NCBI GenBank assembly: GCA_014529385.2
Contig: CM043952.1
Location: 70,174,299-70,238,298, forward strand
DNA length: 64,000 nucleotides
Reading direction: 5' to 3'
From: Adiantum capillus-veneris
Lineage: Eukaryota; Streptophyta; Polypodiopsida; Polypodiales; Pteridaceae
The first letter of the stretch is position 1, and every line of letters starts with the position of its first letter. Made by a program: the position numbers and the translations under genes. Shown here piece by piece: positions 22,294 to 33,061 of this stretch. The notes beneath the pieces are model-generated. The model did no database searches and had not been told where the DNA came from. It saw nothing but the letters and a program-made list of their open reading frames with translations.

Positions 22294-22995
22294 TTATACT
22301 AGGACATAGATTAAAACTTCAAACGGTACATTGCCTTGTACCAAAGGTAAGACAAATGGTTGATCTGATGCCAGAACCACAAAAAATCGCTCCCCACCCA
22401 GCATGGTGTCAATGACGTGCTGGTAGTGAGCCTTCAAATCCAGTATTACCTTGATTGAGTGTACACGTGTTGGTATGTGTGATCTGTCTTGAGGTAGGTT
22501 GTACTGATTCATGTGAAGCTTAGAGGTGCTTAGTCACTGTCCAAGCTTGTGGGAGAGGGTGGTGTTCTTTCCTGAAACAAACTCAGTAGATCCCTAGTTT
22601 CTCTAGTGAGAGTGTGAGCCAATGATTCCGTTATCTGTGCTACAGCATCAGGTGCAACTTGAAAACTGACTGTGATAATTACCTCGGTGACTTGAGTTAC
22701 CCGATTCTCAAAGTAGAATAGTGTTGATTCTCTATTGTGTAGAGCTCCTTCCATTTTGTTGTTGTGGGTTGGTTGTAGGTTGCGGACATGGTTTCGACCT
22801 TCTCCTTCTTCTTCTTGGCACTTGGCCTATGTATATCCACTGGGTTTGGCGTGTTGGTTGACTCTCCCACTGCAAATCGATTACCGTTACGCCTGGCACT
22901 CGAGCTTCGATGGAGATGCGGAGTTCGTCTAGTTGTGCTTGGAGCTCTTCTTCTTCTGTCGTCCAATTAGCAAATCCTGCTAGACATTCATCCAT
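22294..22995 (-). pseudogene. Tat-like Gag N-terminal region, frameshifted
   Basis: Pieces at 22732-22995 ('MDECLAGFANWTTEEEELQ'), 22530-22754 ('FENRVTQVTEVIITVSFQV') and 22294-22512 lie in different frames between the leader and the gag core. The first is Glu/Gln-rich and coiled-coil-like. They are placed as Gag N-terminus by position only, since sequence similarity is weak. Confidence 0.45.
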
Positions 22996-23047
22996 TCACA
23001 ATAGTTTAAGGGTTTCAGTCTTGTAAACTGAAGGGTTTCATGAAAAT

Positions 23048-23068
23048 ATCCTCAGTGGGGGCACCAAA
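23048..23068 (-). promoter_or_regulatory. Primer binding site of the Tat-like element
   Basis: The minus strand reads TTTGGTGCCCCCACTGAGGA directly after the CA end of the 5' LTR at 23069. The primer tRNA is not identified. It is not the initiator Met used by the other elements. Confidence 0.65.
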
Positions 23069-23277
23069 TGACGGGAGCAAAGCGAACCCTGAACCCCAAC
23101 GGCCTCTAAAACACCGGGGACCGAATGGCGCGCCTCGAGCCTGTCATGGTAAAGCTAACAGGGGCACCACCTAGCTTCAGCGGCTAGGACACAAACAACA
23201 CACCACCATAATAAAGTTTTCATCCAAGAGAGATGGATGCTTGGGATTAATGATGAAGAGGAAAGGGAATGAGATCA

Positions 23278-23316
<39 letters not shown>

Positions 23317-24344
23317 GGGAGGGGGTATAGCGGCTTAGTACTTAGGGACCACAAAAGGATGGCGAATCCGCACACCCTTCACACATACACAAGCTCACTC
23401 CAAACACAAGATTAGGTGGCGATTCCGCACACCTCACATAGGCAAAACATTGCAAGAAAACATACTCACAAAACCTCAAGCCTTATTTAGAGAATAAGGC
23501 GATGAAATGGGGAGCATAGGGTAGGGGAATGAGAAGGGAGAGAGTGGTAGAGCACATGGCGGATAGGTGGGAGTTGATGGCGAAGACTCGCACGAGGGTT
23601 ATGGCCATCATCCTTCATTTAGTTGCCCTTCATCTTCCATAGCCAAGGGTGTAGAGGTCATGCTCAAGACAAGCATGGTGATTGCGGTGATGGTGATGGT
23701 GATGGTGTGGGTGTGGGTGTGTGCACTAGGCACACACAGTGCATAGTGTGTTCTTTGGTGATGTTGTGTGTGTATTTAGTGTGATGGTGACCCCTCTTTA
23801 TATAGGGGAGGAGGGGGGAGGAATTCTAGAATTTAGAAATGAAGAAATCATTATCTACATAGGCCATGTGACTGTGGGCCCCACTTGTCTGGCTGTGTGT
23901 ATATGTGCCAGAACAGCAGTCTCATAAGAGAGAGACTAAGAGAGAGAGATAGGTTGATGAAAAAAAGTGAGAGGTGACATGGAGAATAAAGTAATTACAA
24001 GAGGGGAGAGAGGGGAGTGTGTTCAGAGGTGAATCTGTGTGCAGATGTGTGTGAACACAAGAAAAATCAGGTAACCACTGGGTGGGGATGGGTCTGTGGG
24101 CACCTTTTTCAGTGAAACTGAGTGTGTGTGAGTGTGGGGAAGGTTATTTAGCTACAAGACAAGAGATATGGCGCCCTTTAGAGAGAGAGGGGGGTATTTA
24201 GGTCATGGGATATGATAGGAGAGAGAAAGAGGGGTTGGGGATTACTATTTTGGAAGATAGGGTAAGTTGCATGTGAGTTAGGGTGCATTATTGGTGAGTT
24301 ATAATGCATTATTGGTGAGAGGTGGGGTAGCTTGAGGGGAGAGA
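23069..24344 (-). repeat. 5' LTR of the Tat-like element, U3 end deleted
   Basis: It aligns with 15258 to about 16530 of the other LTR, including the GA tract (23281-23312) and the TATA box. It stops within 'gaggggagaga'. About 300 bases that should contain the start of U3 are missing and copia protease coding follows at once. Confidence 0.85.
23796..23805 (-). promoter_or_regulatory. TATA box in the 5' LTR of the Tat-like element
   Basis: CTATATAAAG (minus strand) is identical to the one at 15986-15995. It is retained although upstream U3 sequence is deleted, so promoter strength is likely reduced. Confidence 0.65.
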
Positions 24345-24347
24345 TAT

Positions 24348-25475
24348 GTGACTACTAAAGATTATGTCAAACTTGGCAATGAGCAGGTTTGTGACATACT
24401 TGGAGTGGGAGATGTGCAGTTGAAGTTTCAGAATGGCTCTTCTTTATGGCTCAAGAATGTCAGACATGTTCCAGCAATCCGAAAGAGCTTGATCAATACA
24501 GGGAAGTTGGATGATGCGGGTTATGTGACAGTTTTTGGAAACAGCGCTTGGAAGATCTCCAAAGGTTCGATGACTGTAGCACATGGCAGCAAGTTAGGAA
24601 ATCTGTACACTTTACCTGTTTCAGAGGTTAAAAACCATGTAATTAATGTGATTGAGCAGCCAAGTGTGTCACTGTGGCATCATAGGCTCGGACATATGTC
24701 AAAAAGAGGAATGGAAATACTTTCTCATTATGGTTATTTGCCTGGATTTTCATTTCAAGATTTCAATTTTTGTGAGCATTGTGTTTATGGTAAGCAAACA
24801 CAGGAACCGCACAGATCAAAGAGGAATCGTAGGGATGAACGGTTAGCTCTTGTGCACAGTGATCTATGTGGACCAATGCCTAGTTTGGCACTAGGGGGAG
24901 TAGCATACTTTTGTACATTCATAGATGACTATTCTCGCAAAGTATGGGTTTACTTCTTGAAGCACAAGGATGAGGTGCTCAAGGTCTTTAAGACATTCTT
25001 GCAGCTTGTGGAGAATCAGACTAGTCAGAAGCTAAAGTGCTTGAGAACTTACAATGGTGGAGAGTACGTTTCCAAATCTTTTCAAGACTTTTGTGAAGCA
25101 AAAGGGATTAAGCGGGAACTTACTGCACCATATAATCCTTCACAGAATGGGGTTGCAGAACGTATGAATAGGACCATACAAGAGAAGTTCAGAAGCATGT
25201 TGTCAAATACTGAGTTGCCTGATGGATTTTGGGCGCAAGCAGTGGCTACATCAGTCCATTTAATCAACAAGTCTCCTAGTAGGGTTCTGGATAAGAGTGC
25301 AGTGGCCGAGATGCTATGGACAGGCAAGTCACCTTCGTATAAGCATCTCAGAGTCTTTGGTTCTGAAGCTTATAGCCATATTCCTAAGGAGTTCAGGAAT
25401 AATTTAGAACCAAAGAGCAAGAAGTGTATATTTCTTGGCTACGGAGAATCGGGCGAGATGGGTTACCGGCTTTAA
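24348..25475 (+). pseudogene. Copia protease (C-terminal part), pre-integrase and integrase
   Basis: This 375-codon frame begins in the middle of copia protease ('VGDVQLKF', 'KNVRHVPAIRKSLINTGKLDDAGY'). The catalytic D-S/T-G part was lost with the deletion at 24344/24348. The HHCC finger follows (H111, H115, C142, C145). In the integrase core D172 in 'HSDLCGP' and E271 in 'NGVAERMNR' are present, but the middle catalytic residue is Y235 ('LRTYNGGEY' where D is expected), so the enzyme should be inactive. The ATG chosen by frame is not a natural start, because the polyprotein began upstream. Confidence 0.9.
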
Positions 25476-26014
25476 ATCCTGAGTCCAAAAAAGTTATTCG
25501 TAGCAATGATGTGCATTTCAATGAAGCCAAGTTTCACGCTACGCTAGAGAAGAGAGAGGAGATCAGAAGAGTTGTCTTCAGGGAAGATGGACCTAGTGCT
25601 AGCACATCAAGACAACATGGTCAAGCTCAGGAACAGCCTATAGTGGCTAGAGAGGCAGAATCAGTTGTGATGAGACATTCTGAGCGTGTCTCCGAACCAC
25701 CTGATCGTTATGTGCCATCTCTAAATTATGTCATGCTCACAGATTGTGGAGAACCATCTTGTTACAAGGAAGCATTACAAGTGGTTGACTCGAAAAAATG
25801 GCAGTTGGCCATGCAGTCAGAGATGGCAGCTCTGCATAAAAACTAGACATGGAAGCTAGTTAAATTACTATAGGGCAAAAAGGCTCTACCTTGTAAATGG
25901 GTTTACAGGTATAAGATCACCGCTCATGATAGTCATCCAAAGTACAAAGCAAAGCTTGTTGCCAAGGGCTTTAAGCAAGAACAAGGCATTGACTTTGATG
26001 AAGTCTTCTCTCCA
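25424..26014 (+). pseudogene. Copia integrase-RT linker and RT N-terminus
   Basis: A shift from the previous frame occurs near 25440 at the 'FLGYGE' segment. The frame then carries 'VIRSNDVHFNE', a polar linker, 'PDRYVPSLNYVML' and 'WQLAMQSEMAAL'. Two stops (25844-25846 and about 25871) interrupt it before 'KGFKQEQGIDFDEVFSPV', which leads into the RT core. These are characteristic copia RT N-terminal segments. Confidence 0.85.
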
Positions 26015-26905
26015 GTGGTTAAGATGACTACATTGAGATGCTTTCTTGCATTGGTTGCTATATTGGATTTGGTGTTGCACCAAATGGATGTCAAGACAGC
26101 GTTCTTGCATGGTGATTTAGATGTGGAAATTTACATGCAGCAGCCAGAAGGGTTTGTTGAGAAAGGCAAGGAAGATTTTGTATGCCAGTTGTTAAAGAGT
26201 CTTTATGGCTTAAAACAATCATCGAGGGCATGGTACCATAAGTTCCACCAGTTTATGCTTTCTCAAGGCTACAAATGTAGTGAGTTCGATCACTGTCTAT
26301 ATACAAAGAAGGCTAAGGATGGCAATTGGTTGATCCTTATTTTGTATGTGGATGACATGTTGATTGCTGGCAAACACTTGGAAGAAATTTCAGCTTTGAA
26401 GTCAAAGATGGCAAAATCGTTTGACATGAAGGACATGGGTGAGGCACATCATATACTTGGTATGCGCATTGAGAGAGACAGATCAAAGAAGTTGGTTTGG
26501 TTATCTCAAACAGAGTATATTGACAAGGTTTTGCAACGTTTCAATATGGAGAAGGGAAAGGCATTGACTGTTCCATTGCCACCATATGTGAAACCTAGCA
26601 AACAAGATTGTCTTGTGTCTGAGGAAGAAAAGGCTGAAATGGATAAGATTCCATATGCGTCTGCAGTGAGTAGTTTGATGTATGCAATGATTGCTACACG
26701 TCCGGATATTGCATTTGCAGTGGGAGTGGTTAGTAGATATATGTCAAATCCTGGCAAGAAACATTGGGAGGCAGTGAAAGGTATCATGAGATACGTAAAA
26801 CATACAAAGAGTATGCGCATGTGCTATGGTAGTCAGGATTTGAGTGTCAGAGGAACACTGACTCAAATTATGCAGGAGACTTGGATAAGAGGAGATCTAC
26901 ATTAG
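26015..26905 (+). pseudogene. Copia reverse transcriptase core
   Basis: In 296 codons it shows 'QMDVKTAFLHGDLDVEIYM', 'LKSLYGLKQSSRAWYHKF', the intact catalytic box 'YVDDMLIAG' (residues 111-119), 'MKDMGEAHHILGMRI', 'YASAVSSLMYAMIATRPDIAFAVGVVSRYM' and 'HWEAVKGIMRYVK'. It is in the same frame as the preceding linker once two stops are passed. A frameshift near 26855 separates it from RNase H. Confidence 0.9.
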
Positions 26906-27306
26906 GCTATGTCTTTACATTGGCTGGAGGTGCCATATCATGGTGATCTCGATTACAAGATTGTGTTACATAGTCTACTACAGAAGCTGAGTATGTTGCA
27001 GCAAATGAGGCATGCAAAGAAGCTATTTGGCTTGGTAGATTGGTAGTAGCAGACTTGGGAATCAAAGCAAATATGCAAGAGTTATATTGTGATAGTCAAA
27101 GTGCTATACAATTGGCAAAGAATCCAGTGTTCCATTCGAAGACTAAGCATATTGATGTGAAATATCACTTCATTAGGGAAGTACTTGAAGACAAGCAGAT
27201 ACAACTCTTGAAGATCCACACCAAGGACAATCCTGTTGATCTACTCACAAAGGGACTTCCAGGAGAGGGCTTTCTGCATTGTCGTGAGTTATTGGGCATT
27301 GGATAG
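26850..27306 (+). pseudogene. Copia RNase H
   Basis: After the frameshift near 26855 the RNase H follows, with segments around 'GDLDKRRSTLGYVF' and 'GGAISW'. A stop interrupts near 26967 before 'TTEAEYVAANEACKEAIWL'. The open 88-codon end (27040-27306) contains 'CDSQSAIQLAKNPVFHSKTKHIDVKYHF' in pieces and finishes 'DLLTKGLPG'. These match the normal end of copia pol. The stop codon lies 84 bases before the 3' LTR. Confidence 0.85.
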
Positions 27307-27379
27307 ATGGCAGCCATGTAAATCTTTGTACATTTATGTTCATAGATTTACAGTTACTTAAAGTGCCACATTGGACTTT

Positions 27380-27390
27380 AAGTGGGAGGT
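27380..27390 (+). promoter_or_regulatory. Polypurine tract of the copia element
   Basis: AAGTGGGAGGT directly precedes the 3' LTR. It is the same tract as at 7601-7611 in the pol-deleted copia element. Confidence 0.8.
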
Positions 27391-27560
27391 TATTGGGATT
27401 AAAGCCCAAGTGGCCTCTTATTACGGATATCGCCGCCCGCCCGCCTAAGTCACTTATCACTAACTCTTTGTATATGCTCACTTGTAATTTTGTGGATAAT
27501 AAGGTTTTGGGAGATAACCCTTCAAACGATTCTCTGCGTACTGTGTAAGCTCTCTGTGTA

Positions 27561-27634
<74 letters not shown>

Positions 27635-27662
27635 TCAATCCACGCTCCGCTCCGCGACTTCA
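27391..27662 (+). repeat. 3' LTR of the copia element
   Basis: This 272-base LTR starts TATTGGGATT and ends '...gcgacttca', with a (TG)n tract of about 35 units at 27562-27632. It is followed by the TSD CATAC. Confidence 0.9.
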
Positions 27663-27667
27663 CATAC
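27663..27667. repeat. Right TSD (CATAC) of the copia element
   Basis: Second copy of 14976-14980. The interrupted gag of the old copia resumes after it. Confidence 0.85.
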
Positions 27668-28400
27668 TATGTATCCTACTCATGTATTATCAACATTGAC
27701 AGACAATTGTGCTCCCTTGTTCCAATCTTCAAAGGCTTTCACCTATGGAGGAGTCGAGTTATCGTCAAGTAACACTGGTGTGTCTTCTAGTTCACCTTCA
27801 ATATACTCCCTCGGGGGGTTCACCTCTTAGACATGTAAGTTACCACGTGAGTTCAAATGAATGGGTTTTTTAATTGCCAAAATTTTAAACTTTCAACGAG
27901 ATTATATTAACAAAAGGGTGTTTTTAATTGATTTTAGAGAAAAACCCGTAAGTTTTTTGAAGAAAAAGGGGTCATTTTGTTACCTTAAGCATGTAGGTCA
28001 AGGGGTTTTTTAATACTCTTTGAACGCACGATATATGAATAGTTTCTTAAAGGTGTACCCCTTCAGTATACTCCTAGTAAGCTTTACCCATCATGAAATT
28101 GGTAATTCTGACATTCCAAGCATGTAAGTTGTTCTTGTCTAGCTTCTCACTGATAATAGCACTTAGTCCATTTTCGATATCGATAGACAATTGTGCTCCC
28201 TTGTTCCAATCTTCAGAGGCTTTCATCTATTGAGGAGTTGAATTTTCATCAAGTACCACTTGTGTGTATTCTAGTTCACCTTCAATATACTCCTAGTAAG
28301 ATTTACCCATCATGAAATTAGTAATTATGACATTCCAAGCATGGAAGTTCTTGTCTAGCTTCTCACTGATAATAGCACTCAGTCCATCATTGTTAGGCGT
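27668..28400 (-). pseudogene. Old copia: gag N-terminal region, tandemly duplicated
   Basis: Read on the minus strand through stops, two head-to-tail copies of one gag segment are visible (about 28171-28400 and 27690-28170). Each contains 'SAIISEKLDKN', 'HAWNV.ITNFMMGK' and 'EDWNKGAQLS'. The left copy also carries the 250-base inverted-terminus repeat (27810-28059). This is the Gag N-terminus of the element whose remaining gag is at 14713-14975. Confidence 0.7.
27810..28059 (-). repeat. Inverted-terminus repeat family, copy 1 (MITE-like, 250 bases)
   Basis: The two ends read GGGGGTTCACCTC and, reverse-complemented, GGGGTACACCTT. The interior contains 'ggggttttttaat' and 'aaaaacccgt' blocks that match 32440-32677 and 61142-61377 in reverse orientation. 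It is flanked by CCTTCAATATACTCC (27795-27809) and CCTTCAGTATACTCC (28060-28074). The neighbouring gag duplicate has one such site without the insertion. No coding capacity. Confidence 0.7.
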
Positions 28401-28894
28401 GTTTGCAAAAAATAAAAACTATGCACAAAACTTGCAGTGGACCAAAAATAGCATGTATTTGTCACAACCTATTACCACAATGTGCACACATACACCCAAC
28501 ACAATAGTTCACATTACTACCTATGTGGAAACTGCAATAGCAATCGATCTTTGTGTTACACTAAATGGAAGATTTATAGATACCCAAACCTTTGCATCCC
28601 TATACGTGAACATCCTCTAACTCTAGTTTGGAGGTTGAAATGTGCACAAAACTAAAATTTGGCTGCATAATTGTAGTTGAAAGAACTATGCAAAATGCCA
28701 ATCTCCATGATCTTCCACAAATAGTGTTGAGATTGAAGACCGTTACAAATGGCCTCCTGAGAATCTCGGGAATGAGTGTAGTACCAACACACGAGGGAGG
28801 GGAATGGAGACACGCTTATCCTCAACTCCTTCTTTTGCTACTCCTACTTGCCACTCACAAATCCTTAGCCACAAGTAGACCCTGCTATCATGTA
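28401..28894. other. Leader region of the old copia element, no gene
   Basis: It lies between the gag start and the presumed 5' LTR. The frames here (for example 28628-28903 plus) show no known domain. Confidence 0.35.
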
Positions 28895-29150
28895 AACACA
28901 TAGAGAAGAAGAGAGCTCCAGCTTTTGCAAGCACACAAGAACATGACCAAGAGAGCACGCAATGGAGATGGAGGCTAAAAGCTGCTTCGTCTTCTTCACT
29001 ACTCAAAATGATGATAAAGTCTACAAAAAATAAGTGGGAAATGCAACATAATAAGAACTATACAATAGTTAATGTGAAACCACTAGTGAATGAGTTGGCT
29101 AGATAAGTGACTATCACTCTCATAGGTAGACCATGCTAGTGAATTTTCAT
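28895..29150 (-). repeat. Probable 5' LTR of the old minus-strand copia element
   Basis: Diverged match to 11180-11545, including 'aatgtgaa(a)cc.ctagtgaatgag', 'aggtagaccatg' and the GA/CT-rich 'gctgcttcgtcttcttc' stretch. Exact ends and a TSD were not resolved. Confidence 0.45.
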
Positions 29151-29379
29151 TTTCTCAACATTTATGAAACGTATTGACACATGCTTTGTTAGCCCTTGGG
29201 TCAAGGGAGAACTTTTTTTTTCTTGTACCATGGCATTTACAATGATACATGGCTAGAAACCCTCATCCTTGTAATCCTTGAACTTTTTGTTTGCCTTTGA
29301 TAGATGATACTCCCAAAGATTATTAGGATTTCTCTCATGATTCACACATAGAGTTAAGAACTTGATAGCTCGCTTCCCA

Positions 29380-29700
29380 TCTTTACTCCTTATCTTGCCA
29401 TAAGAAAAACCATCACCTTAGACCTTTGATTCCGTGTGAATAGTTATGATATATGGTTTCCCAAGGATAAGAGGACATTTTCTACACAAAGAAATTTGCT
29501 CATCCTTGACGTTTCTGATAGTCACCTTTGCAATTGGACAAGTTCCATACAAATCTCCAGATGAGTTGTTTGCAGCTCTAATCATCCATCCATGATTTGT
29601 ATCCATTAAACAATTTCCCTTCATGTGATAGTCTTGGATATGGGGTTGCTTTCAAAACCATGATCTATCAATGCAACATTTGGATCTAAAGGAATTCTTT
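29380..29700 (-). pseudogene. Ty3-type retropepsin remnant
   Basis: On the minus strand a retropepsin-like start 'VALIDHGFE' (D-H-G in place of D-T/S-G) is followed by stops. The 68-codon frame 29418-29624 comes next, with 'HGWMIRAANNSSGDLYGTCP' and 'LILGKPYI', and then 'GKIRSKDGKRAIKFLT'. This order is characteristic of a Ty3-type protease family. It is decayed, and the rest of pol is absent here. Confidence 0.6.
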
Positions 29701-29799
29701 TTGCATTAATGCATATGGTGCAATATCATGGACCATGTAGGAGGGATTGTGGTAGCCTTAATGATTCAAGGTCCTTTCACAAGTCTTCACCATAAATGC

Positions 29800-30250
29800 C
29801 TCCTTCTCCTAAAGTGCCTACGGGGGAAGCATCAGTTGGAAAAAAGAAAGAGCAAGGAAACTAAAGCAAAGGGACCTACTTACATGTTACAATTTGACAG
29901 TAAAGCTACTACTGACTTTGAAGAAGGTATGGGAAGAGAGGATTTAGATCAAAAAGGTGGTGTTTACCTTGGGAAGCTCTTTGCCTAGCCAAACATGGGT
30001 TATATGAAGAGATTATAGATATCATGAAAAGGAAGAGGTAGACTCTAGTTGAGTCTATTCCTCCTCAATCAAAGGGTCAAGGAGAGATTCAAGGCATAAT
30101 TTGTACATGTACAAGAGAATGAATGTGATGAAAGGGCGGTAGGATGCTACTAGTCTTCTAAAAGAGAGAAACATGTTAGATTTGTGGATGACAATGATAA
30201 AGATGAAGCCACACAAAAAAGGCACTACTCTAAAATTCATTGGGGCTAGA
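29800..30250 (+). pseudogene. Ty3-type Gag-to-protease linker remnant, inverted relative to the protease
   Basis: The plus-strand frame 29728-29988 contains 'KGPTYMLQFDSKATTDFEEG', followed after stops by 'KRGR' and 'RHYSKIHWG' (to about 30245). In related elements such sequence lies directly upstream of the protease on the same strand. Here the protease piece (29380-29700) lies on the opposite strand, so the two parts are head-to-head. Confidence 0.5.
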
Positions 30251-30400
30251 GATACATGGATAGCTTCCTTTGCCCTAATAATTCCTCTTCTTCTAATCTT
30301 GCTAGTTTAAGCTTCATTTCATGCATCTCTTCGACAAGATCATCTAGCATTTAAGACTCATAACTCTTTTGATTCACAATAGTTGGCTTAACTATGTTCT
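30251..30400 (-). pseudogene. Gag coiled-coil-like remnant
   Basis: The minus strand reads 'MLDDLVEEMHEMKLKLARLEEE', a heptad-like stretch as found in some Ty3-type Gag proteins. It is assigned to the same decayed element by proximity. Confidence 0.35.
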
Positions 30401-31479
30401 CAAGTGGGCTAGAGGTAGGAGTCTCACTATCTACCATCAATTTATATATACGTCATTGTCTCTTGGAAAGTAGTGAATCCAAGCCTTCAATGCCCTTCCA
30501 CTCAGTTTTCAAACCTTGTACATTGTTCTTATCCTCCAAAAGTAGCTCCAACTTGTCTAAAGGTCTTCACCTATATCTTGTAGAAATAATTATATCTTCT
30601 CCATCTCAAGGTGCTTTGTTCTGTTGCTGACACTTGAGCATATCATTACTCAAACTCCCTTAGAAACTCTGTTTGAAAGAGTTCTTCTTTTGATTAGGCA
30701 GCCCATTTCAAGAAAAATCTCTTTGTAACTTGTTTGGAATCTATCCTAAGCTACTCTTACTTTAGTGCTTCTCAATCTTCTCCATGATCCACTCATACCT
30801 CCCTTACACATGTGCTCTGACCTCAAGAACACATACGTCTGAAAACTCATTTTGATATTAGTTGTAGGCATCGTGTTTAGTTCGATCTCCTTTACATAAT
30901 GCCACAAGTACATAATTACATCTTTCCCATTACTTTGATCCATTTTATCCACATTTGAGTGAAGGGAACTTATGGTAGATACTTCCCTTCTTTTTTAGCT
31001 TGTTATTGTTGCATTGCATGTGCAAATGCCTGTAACATGTGCATCGAATTGGCATTGAATCATTATCAAGGAGAGGCAGATATTGCACAAAAAGGATGGC
31101 CAGATAGCAGGCACTGAGCCTATGGCTATAGGGACTTGAGAGAGAGAAATTGACAAAAACACACATAGATAAAAAAACTTTGCACTAAAGAACCCTTTAA
31201 ACACTATGCCTAAATTACACAAAAACTAATACAAGACACTACCTTTGTTCTTTGATCACAACTTTCCTCTTGATGACAAACACTATGCTTACAAACACTT
31301 CATCCTAATTCTCTATCTCTACCCCTTGATTTTTAACTATTCTGAGCTACACCAAAACAATGAGTCTTTGTGTTCTTTCTAGCTCAATTTCCTTTTCTCC
31401 TCACAATAGGCCTTGATTGTCCTCGTAGCTTGGAAGCCCACTTGAAAGACTTGCTACTCTATGTCTGATTTGCTTACTC
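30401..31479. other. Unassigned sequence
   Basis: Only short frames are present. None resembles a known family. It may contain more of the decayed gag on the minus strand (for example 30746-30952), but I could not support this. Confidence 0.35.
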
Positions 31480-31770
31480 TTTTATTCTCCTCCCTCCAAT
31501 TGGCATCAAGCCCCCCTCATATAGCTTCTTATCTCCGTGCTTTTAGACCTCACGAGGTCATGCTATAAATGATTCTTAACTATTGCTTTTAAACATAATC
31601 ATGCATGGGAAATGGTTTGATGATGTGGCACATTTGTATCTTTGAATGCATCAATACCTGCTTCTAACACCGTAAAGTTGCACCCAATGATTCTAACCAT
31701 CTTTCATCTCTTCATTGTTGCCATCTAGTCACCACATTGGCAGGGACAAGCACAAAAGCATCATTGGTCT
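31480..31770 (+). repeat. Dispersed repeat, partner of 59410-59735
   Basis: Shared in order with the second copy are 'ctccctccaattggca', 'gctccccctcatat.gcttctta', 'gtgcttttga', 'gaaaatggtt', 'tttgaatgca' and 'gacaagcacaaaagcat'. Orientation is the same. Its class is unknown. It may be part of an LTR. Confidence 0.6.
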
Positions 31771-32339
31771 CCCTTTGCTACAGCCCCTTCCATGATCATA
31801 TGGGTAACTTGAAAACTTGGTATGCACTAAGTACAAGCATCTAATCAACATTAGACTACCTTGAATCATACCCCATGGAACCCTTGCAACCTCCCTGATA
31901 ACCCTTAAAACAACTTTTAAATTGATTGCATTCCCCAAAAACTCTTTGAAACTCCTTGCACCCTTCAAAACCTCTTGGATTGTAGGGCATCATCAAATAT
32001 ACCTATACCCTTGAGTACATCTTTGTATCCTTGTAGCACAATAGAGGTCTTTTGTTTGGCAGCCATGTCTACTTCATCTCTATCATCAAAAGAATAGCTT
32101 CACCCCCTTTAGCCTTCTAACCCACATTAAATATCCATACATCATATGGTACTCAAGAAGAATCTTTGTTTGGCACAAAATCTTTGAGAACCTCATCCAA
32201 AATGTGGGTTTATTTGGCCATGGTGAGGGATAATGCAAAGCAAACATGGCTAATATGAGCAAATTAGACAGAGACGAGAGAGAGAAAGAAATTGAATGAG
32301 CTCCACAAGATGACAAGGGAAATCTTGTATATGAAGCCT
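31771..32339. other. Unassigned sequence, possibly the rest of a minus-strand LTR
   Basis: No gene recognised. The part nearest 32340 may belong to the LTR that ends at 32729. Confidence 0.35.
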
Positions 32340-32729
32340 TTTTAAAAGTCTTCATACACGAGCTATATCATAGGAGTTGAGTGAGGAGAGTTTTTTTTGT
32401 CCCCAAATGATTTCCCTTTACATCATGGATGATCCAACCTCAAGGGTAAACCCTATGTATCGCGTGTGTTCATAACATGCTTAAAAAACCCCTTATCTAT
32501 AGATTTTTCAGAAATAAAACATCCCCCTTTTTTATTCAATCAGTGTAAACCACCTTTGTTCAATGCCCTTCTATATGTTTAATAAGGGTAGAATCTGTGG
32601 TTTTCAAACCCCTTAAATTGAACTCACATGCTAGACTGCATATTTATGGGTGAGCCCCCCCCCCCCCCCCTTGCAAGGATCCGACCCATTGGTCCTAGAG
32701 GGGGTACATACAAGGACTTATTCCCAACA
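32340..32729 (-). repeat. Minus-strand copia-type LTR carrying a MITE-like insertion
   Basis: On the minus strand it starts TGTTGGGAATAAG at 32729, directly after a purine tract. 'gtaccccctctaggac' follows, then, beyond the 238-base insertion, 'ggatcatccatgatgtaa' and 'ggggac'. The same sequence without the insertion is at about 49930-50072. The left limit is not resolved. Confidence 0.6.
32440..32677 (+). repeat. Inverted-terminus repeat family, copy 2 (MITE-like, 238 bases)
   Basis: It is flanked by GATCCAACC (32431-32439) and GATCCGACC (32678-32686). The paralogous LTR at 49930-50072 has a single GATCTGACA at this point, so the insertion and its 9-base duplication can be read directly. 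The interior has 'aaaaaacccctta', 'aaacatcccccttttttatt' and 'gaactcacatg', as in the other copies. A poly(C) run (32655-32670) lies near the right end. Confidence 0.75.
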
Positions 32730-32730
32730 A

Positions 32731-32743
32731 CCCTCCCCTTAAG
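32731..32743 (-). promoter_or_regulatory. Polypurine tract of the minus-strand copia-type element
   Basis: Minus-strand CTTAAGGGGAGGG immediately precedes the LTR start. Confidence 0.6.
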
Positions 32744-33061
32744 CATGAGGTATAATAATGACTCTAGATAAGGTCACTTGTGGGTCCTCCACTTGAACAA
32801 AGGAAGCAAATTGATAAACTTCCTTACGAGCAACAAGAGGTAGGACAAACCATCCTGTGCCAACAAACAAACTCTTATAGTGACCCCTAAAATAGACTAG
32901 GTACAATGAAGAAGCTCCAACAAAACAAGTGTGACATATACAATAATTTTTGAGGTGTTCTTACCGCTTGAGATCTACTAGGACTGAGGGTAGTGCAAGT
33001 ACCTTATACATATTTTTTGTTTTTAAGACTCCATGCCTTGGGTAATGACTTGCTTGAAAAG
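32744..33061. other. Probable remnant internal sequence of the outer copia element
   Basis: No domain recognised. It lies between the purine tract and the next LTR. Confidence 0.3.

Noticed and set aside
28743-29006. 87-codon minus frame as a gene
   Set aside because: It falls in the presumed LTR of the old copia and resembles the frame at 11180-11554 only through that repeat.
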